Positions 60,002 to 64,000 of a stretch of DNA of 64,000 bases are shown in pieces; positions within the stretch are counted from its first letter, which is position 1, and each line of letters begins with the position of its first letter. The notes under the pieces were generated by a model that saw only the letters and a program-made list of their open reading frames with translations, was not told the DNA's origin and did not search any database. Made by a program: the position numbers and the translations under genes. Source of the stretch: Methylocystis silviterrae (GTDB lineage: Bacteria > Pseudomonadota > Alphaproteobacteria > Rhizobiales > Beijerinckiaceae); contig NZ_JABVWW010000011.1 in assembly GCF_013350005.1 (NCBI RefSeq), positions 34,661 through 98,660 on the forward strand, given 5' to 3'.

Positions 60002-61231
60002 CTAGGCTTGGTCCTCGGCAGGCGCGCTCCAGCCGATTGGCAGGCGCGGGCGACGTTTGCGGAATTGCCCGCGCATCACGAGCGCAAAGGCGATGGCGTC
60101 GAGTCCCGCGAGGGTCAGCCACCACAGCTGCTCGGCCGCGGGACCGAACAGGCAAATGGCGAATCCCGCGCCGAGGCCGCCCAGAAGAAAGGGCGCAAGC
60201 GCCGGACGCGACTGGCCGACGAACAGGCTGGTGCGGGCGGCGACGAGCGCCGCCGCGGCCGCGCCGAGCACGCCGAGATCGAACCAGATCTTGAAGATCA
60301 GGCTGCGCGGCGTCGCCGGCGTCAGATAGCCGCCGAGCACGCCCCAGGTGGCCGCGCCAAAGCCGTGTCCGAGCAAGGTGCGCCAGCCGTCCGCCTCGAT
60401 CATCTGACCCCAGAAGGCGAGATGTCTGAAGAAGCCGGGCGGATGTTCGGGCCAGATCAGATGCGCCGCATAGGCGGTCAGCGGCGCGAGCAGCACGATC
60501 GCCGTCATGAGCGCCGCAAGGAAAATGGCCAGCAGCCGGGCGCGGCCGAAGGCGGCGGCGAAAACAGCCGCTCCAACGGCCAGCGCGGGCGTGCCGTTCG
60601 GGGCGCCGGAAAGATAGCAGGCGATCGCCGTCGCCACCGCGAGGGCGGCTGCCGAATACCATCGGCCGCGAACCGCGAGTGCGCCCATCGCCGGCCAAAC
60701 GAGCAGCGCCAGTCCAAGTCCGGCGCGGCCAAGCGGTCCGACATCGAGAATGTCATCGAGCGTATATTGCGGCTTCAGCAGCAAAGTGACGGCGGCAAGC
60801 GAGAGCGTCGCCGTGGCGACGCCAATCGGCAGCAGGTTGAGATTCGAGGTTTTGGTGCGCAGCGGCAGAAATCCGGTGGCGAGCGCAACCAGGGCGAGCG
60901 TCGCCGTAATTTTGGCAAAGCGTTCCGCCGGTCCCTCGAACGGCGTCCAGAGCAGCGAAAGCGCCGTCCAGGCGGCGAGCAACAGCGCGGCGAGAAACGG
61001 CGGCGAGCGCAGAATCGCGCGCAGGGAGCGCCCCGACCCTTCCGCCGGCGTCAGTGTCGCGGCGGCGAGCAGCAGCGCCGCCCCGATCGGCAGCAGCACA
61101 TAAACCGTCTGCCGCGCCAGAATCGGCGCGATGAGCGAGATCACGAACAGCAAAAACACGCCAATCCGCAGCAGAAGGCGAGAAGCCTCCTCTGCGGGTT
61201 CGTCGGCATTGCGGCGCGAAAGGACAGACAT
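60002..61231 (-). CDS. O-antigen ligase/polymerase-like integral membrane protein
   Basis: A 409-residue protein with ten or more hydrophobic segments and a larger periplasmic loop containing HLIWPEHPPGFFRHLAFWGQMIEADGWRTLLGHGFGAATWG. This matches the Wzy/WaaL fold, in which a conserved arginine and a loop GHGxG-like block handle lipid-linked sugar. Other members of the group ligate glycans to proteins or teichoic acids. It is followed at once by the WD40 gene. The acceptor is unknown, and no wzx/wzz genes are nearby. Confidence 0.78.
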   Translation of the reverse strand: MSVLSRRNADEPAEEASRLLLRIGVFLLFVISLIAPILARQTVYVLLPIGAALLLAAATLTPAEGSGRSLRAILRSPPFLAALLLAAWTALSLLWTPFEGPAERFAKITATLALVALATGFLPLRTKTSNLNLLPIGVATATLSLAAVTLLLKPQYTLDDILDVGPLGRAGLGLALLVWPAMGALAVRGRWYSAAALAVATAIACYLSGAPNGTPALAVGAAVFAAAFGRARLLAIFLAALMTAIVLLAPLTAYAAHLIWPEHPPGFFRHLAFWGQMIEADGWRTLLGHGFGAATWGVLGGYLTPATPRSLIFKIWFDLGVLGAAAAALVAARTSLFVGQSRPALAPFLLGGLGAGFAICLFGPAAEQLWWLTLAGLDAIAFALVMRGQFRKRRPRLPIGWSAPAEDQA

Positions 61232-61361
61232 GGCGAAGGTGCGCTTGAGTAGGGGATATTCGATAGAGATTAGAACGAAATCGCCGGCGAGTAGCCTGCC
61301 GCAATGCAGTAAATCTGGGAAAGACCCCGATTTTTAGGCGACTGTGGCGCTTTTGCCTGTT

Positions 61362-62597
61362 TCAGGCCGTTTGGCGCCATTCTTGGCGGACCGCCGCGTC
61401 GGGGTCGACCGCCAATCGATGGGGGCGCAGCTCCGCCGCTCGCGTCGGCGCCAGTCTGCCGAGCGCCCAGACGGCGGCGCCGCGAACAATGGCGGCGGCG
61501 TCTTCGATCAGCCGCTCGGCCTCGGCGGCAAGCTCGGGCCGAGCCGAATTGCCGATCGCAATCAGAACATTGCGCAAGAAGCGGTCCCTTCCGACGCGTT
61601 TGATTGGGGAACCCGAAAAAAGCGCTCGGAACGCCGCGTCGTCGAGGCGCGCCAATTCCGCAAGCGGCGGGGAGCCGAATTCGGGGCGCGCGGCGAGCTT
61701 CGCCTCGCGCCCGGCGCTCGCGTATTTGTTCCAGGGGCAGACCGCCAGACAGTCGTCACAGCCATAGATGCGATTGCCGATCTTGGCGCGAAATTCGAGG
61801 GGTATAGGGCCCTTGTGCTCGATCGTCAGATAGGAAATGCAGCGCCGCGCATCGAGTCGGTAAGGCGCTGGGAAGGCCGCCGTGGGACAAACGTCAAGAC
61901 ATTTGCTGCACGAGCCGCAATGATCGCGCTCTAGCGGGTCGGGTTCGAGGCGAAGAGTCGTGAAGATTGCGCCCAGAAAAAGCCACGAGCCAAAATCGCG
62001 TGACACGAGATTCGTGTGTTTGCCCTGCCAGCCGACGCCGGCCGTCTGCGCGAGCGGCTTTTCCATGACGGGCGCGGTGTCGACGAAGACCTTGGCGTCG
62101 CCGCCCCCGGCGCGGCTGAGGATGAATCCAGCGAGCTGTTTCAGCCGGCCCTTGATGACGTCGTGATAGTCGCGGTTGCGCGCATAGACGGAGATCGTCG
62201 CGCAGTCCGGTTTCGTCAGCGAAGCGAGGGGATTTCCGTCCGGCCCATAGTTCAAGCCGAGCATGACGAGACTTGCCGCTTCGGGCCAGAGCGCTTGCGG
62301 CGCGACTCGCCGCTCGGCCGTCTCGCGCATCCAGGCCATGTCGCCATGCGCGCCGTCCCGTAGCCACTCGCGCAGCCGATCGCCCTGCTCCGGCGCAACA
62401 TCCGCCCGCGCGAAGCGGCAGACGTCGAAGCCAAGCTCGAGCGCACGGGCGCGAATTTCCTCCTCGGGCGTCGCAGCTGCGGGCCGTCGACCTTCGCGAC
62501 CTGCCGGTGAAGCCATCGATGCATTCGGGACAAGCGCCTGCATGTCAGCAGGGCGCTCGTAGAGGGATCGAGACGATGAACTCGGCGCCAGGATCAT
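61362..62597 (-). CDS. queG: Epoxyqueuosine reductase
   Basis: A 411-residue cobalamin- and Fe-S-dependent enzyme for the last step of queuosine synthesis in tRNA. Blocks are LGFDVCRFARAD, VMLGLNYGPDG, YARNRDYHDVIKGRLKQL (near residue 140), GVGWQGKHTNLVSRDFGSWLFLG, and two 4Fe-4S motifs HCGSCSKCLDVCPT and GCDDCLAVCPWNKYA. A C-terminal HEAT-like tail follows. The ATG at 62597 overlaps the stop of the histidine kinase (ATGA); internal ATGs 18 and 27 codons later are alternatives, as the first 30 residues are not conserved. Confidence 0.94.
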   Translation of the reverse strand: MILAPSSSSRSLYERPADMQALVPNASMASPAGREGRRPAAATPEEEIRARALELGFDVCRFARADVAPEQGDRLREWLRDGAHGDMAWMRETAERRVAPQALWPEAASLVMLGLNYGPDGNPLASLTKPDCATISVYARNRDYHDVIKGRLKQLAGFILSRAGGGDAKVFVDTAPVMEKPLAQTAGVGWQGKHTNLVSRDFGSWLFLGAIFTTLRLEPDPLERDHCGSCSKCLDVCPTAAFPAPYRLDARRCISYLTIEHKGPIPLEFRAKIGNRIYGCDDCLAVCPWNKYASAGREAKLAARPEFGSPPLAELARLDDAAFRALFSGSPIKRVGRDRFLRNVLIAIGNSARPELAAEAERLIEDAAAIVRGAAVWALGRLAPTRAAELRPHRLAVDPDAAVRQEWRQTA

Positions 62598-63748
62598 GCT
62601 TTCGTTTCGATCGTCGCACTGAGTTGACGCGTAAATGACGCAATGATCCGCATGCCGAGCCCCTTGCGATCGAGCGACGCGACGTCATCGGGCATTCCCG
62701 CGCCTTCGTCGCGCACGGAAACGATGAAATTCTCGCCGCCCTGGCGCGCGACCTTCACCGAAATGATTCCCGACTGGCTTTCGTAAGCGTATTTCGCCGC
62801 ATTGGCGATGAACTCGTTGACGATCAGCGCGGTCGAAACCGCCCGGTCGGTTGCGATGACGATTCCTTCATCGATCTCGGTGCGCACGTCGCATTGCGCG
62901 ACGCTTTCATCCAAATCATGACACAGCGCTTCGATGTATTTGCCAACGTCCATGCAATCGACGTCCGAGCCGCGAGACAGCCGGTCATGCGCCTTTGCGA
63001 TCGCTTCGACGCGGTGAGAGGCTTCGTTGAGAAGTTCGGACACCTGTTCGTCGCCGGCGTCGTTGGCTTGCAGGTGGAGCATGCTGCCGACGATGGAAAG
63101 GCTGTTCTTCACGCGATGATTCATTTCTTTGAGCAGCGCTTCGTTGCGCGCGAGCGCCGCTCTAAGTTTGCGCTCTTCCCGCTCGCGTTCGATCGCCATG
63201 CCAAGAAGATTCGCGGCGCCCTGCAGAAAAGCGATGTCCTGCTCAACGAACTCGGTCGGCGAGCGGCTGTCGACTTCGAGGATGCCATAAGGTTTTCCGT
63301 CACCCTGCAGGATCACGTTCATTGCCCGGCGAACGCCGTGCTGGCGTAGCAATTCGGGAGTTCTGAACCGCGTCTCCTTTTCGAGGTGATTGGAGATGAC
63401 CGGTTGGCCGCTGCGTAATGCGTATCCAGCAGGCGAGTCGAGATCCGCGCCGACTTTCGCGACGCCCACCACGCCACGACTCCAGCCGACGCCGGCGCGC
63501 ACCAGAAACTGGTTCTCGGACGGAAGCAGCTCCAGCACCTTGCAGAAGTCCGCGTCCAGTCCTTGCGCCGTGAGTCGCACGGTGTCCGTCAGCAGCTGAT
63601 CGAGCGAAGCGCCTTGGAGGGCGGAAACGCCGAGTTCCGCCAATATCTCCTGTTGTCGAATGCGCTGCCGCAGTCCGCGCGATGCATCGCCGGCGTCGGC
63701 GGCTTTCGACTCAATCTTTTCACTCTCGCGCTCGGTGGGTGCGCTCAT
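62594..63748 (-). CDS. GAF-domain sensor histidine kinase (HisKA_2/HWE type)
   Basis: A 384-residue soluble kinase. Residues 35-185 form a GAF domain (LTAQGLDADFCKVLELL, AGYALRSGQPVISNHLEKETRF, PYGILEVDSRSPTEFVEQDIAFLQGAANLLGMA). The phosphoacceptor helix is LLKEMNHRVKNSLSIVGSML, with the HisKA_2-type HRVKN. The ATPase shows NEFIANAAKYAY (N box), DEGAGMPDD (G1) and GLGMRII (G2). No receiver or output regulator is adjacent, so it is an orphan kinase, probably part of general-stress or light/redox-type signalling known for this class. Coupled to queG. Confidence 0.9.
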   Translation of the reverse strand: MSAPTERESEKIESKAADAGDASRGLRQRIRQQEILAELGVSALQGASLDQLLTDTVRLTAQGLDADFCKVLELLPSENQFLVRAGVGWSRGVVGVAKVGADLDSPAGYALRSGQPVISNHLEKETRFRTPELLRQHGVRRAMNVILQGDGKPYGILEVDSRSPTEFVEQDIAFLQGAANLLGMAIEREREERKLRAALARNEALLKEMNHRVKNSLSIVGSMLHLQANDAGDEQVSELLNEASHRVEAIAKAHDRLSRGSDVDCMDVGKYIEALCHDLDESVAQCDVRTEIDEGIVIATDRAVSTALIVNEFIANAAKYAYESQSGIISVKVARQGGENFIVSVRDEGAGMPDDVASLDRKGLGMRIIASFTRQLSATIETKA

Positions 63749-63885
63749 ACGATGGTCCCGTATTGCAGCTACTTCCCTCACTCCACCCGATAGCTGTCAA
63801 GCGCGGCAGCAGTGCGGCGTTGCGACAGCGGCGCTTGAGCCCGGATCTGGCGCCGCCGATCGCTCAGCGACGTTAGGGTCCAGAC

Positions 63886-64000
63886 TCATAACCAATAGCT
63901 GATTGTCGCGGCGATGCAGACGGCTGCGAGAAAGTTAGTCGCGCTTCGATCGTAGCGCGTGGCGATGCGCCTGAAGTCCTTCAACCGGCAGAACATGCGC
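63886..64000 (-). mobile_element. IS5-type transposase, C-terminal fragment cut by the window edge
   Basis: The minus strand reads, up to the TGA at 63886-63888, RMFCRLKDFRRIATRYDR followed by SATNFLAAVCIAATISYWL. This is the highly conserved C terminus of IS5-family (IS427-like group) DDE transposases, with the YREK-type glutamate not in this short piece. The rest lies beyond base 64000. The right terminal repeat of the element probably includes TTAGGGTCCAGACTC near 63872-63887. Whether the element is complete cannot be told here. Confidence 0.8.

Noticed and set aside
60008..61252. 414-codon plus-strand open frame
   Set aside because: Mirror of the O-antigen-ligase-like gene; composition (Arg, Gln, Glu, Gly runs) is typical of antisense frames in GC-rich DNA.
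1..64000. CRISPR arrays, tRNA or rRNA genes, prophage
   Set aside because: No regularly spaced direct repeats, no cloverleaf-type sequence with a TTCGA loop in a valid setting, and no phage structural genes were found on either strand.

Overview
The window reads as the chromosome of a high-GC alphaproteobacterium of the Hyphomicrobiales (Rhizobiales). The evidence is gene order and family membership: a cysQ / DUF4170 / waaA / lpxK / DUF2093 lipid A block, a 6S RNA directly upstream of 5-formyl-THF cyclo-ligase, a PmtA-type methyltransferase coupled to mnmA, rpsU followed by a TPR lipoprotein, and several families largely confined to this order. Two porins with a coiled-coil N terminus and a proline linker would suit a methanotroph-like genus (Methylocystis/Methylosinus), but that placement is inference. 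No tRNA, rRNA, CRISPR array or prophage was seen; the DNA is mostly core genome with small accessory patches.

Layout. 1-5.3 kb: a surface/periplasmic polysaccharide patch with three related family-4 glycosyltransferases (the first cut by the window edge), a broken methyltransferase remnant and a Tat-exported OpgG/OpgD-type glucan protein. 5.5-14.9 kb: housekeeping (amino-acid permease, photolyase, cobT, a LysM protein, fthC with 6S RNA, pmtA-mnmA, prs). 14.9-26 kb: a divergent membrane protein/AraC regulator pair, an acyl-CoA ligase, an IHF-like protein, an AprI/Inh inhibitor, hemN, a RecD-like helicase and several small membrane or secreted proteins. 26.4-31.4 kb: sbcD-sbcC. 31.7-36.6 kb: two paralogous porins flanking a PiuC-type Fe(II)/2OG hydroxylase. 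36.8-40.6 kb: the lipid A/Kdo block. 41.3-45.3 kb: a zinc uptake operon (small membrane protein, aztA, aztB, aztC, and a His-rich CobW GTPase) behind a perfect Zur-like palindrome that contains the -10 box. 45.5-54.9 kb: rpsU-TPR, TerC, PRC-barrel, a PQQ-type sugar dehydrogenase, mtaB-dapF, and a DUF2975-XRE pair facing a lipoprotein across a perfect palindrome. 54.9-64 kb: carA, yqeY, thiD, a WD40 / O-antigen-ligase-like pair, queG behind a GAF histidine kinase, and the end of an IS5-type transposase at the window edge.

Several systems work as units: zinc import and allocation (41.3-45.3 kb), outer-membrane lipid A and Kdo synthesis (37-39.4 kb), DNA end processing (SbcCD), and tRNA modification (mnmA, mtaB, queG, each in its own operon). 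Dispersed palindromic repeats mark many gene ends. Two pairs recur in the same setting: a double-hairpin element between convergent genes (23.2 and 46.8 kb), and a GC-rich repeat whose end supplies the TAG stop codon of the upstream gene (42.6 and 56.9 kb). I did not find a clearly new multi-gene system. The most interesting items are the zinc operon promoter with its small membrane protein, the porin/hydroxylase island, the WD40-polymerase pair, the DUF2975-XRE palindrome and the stop-codon-linked repeat.
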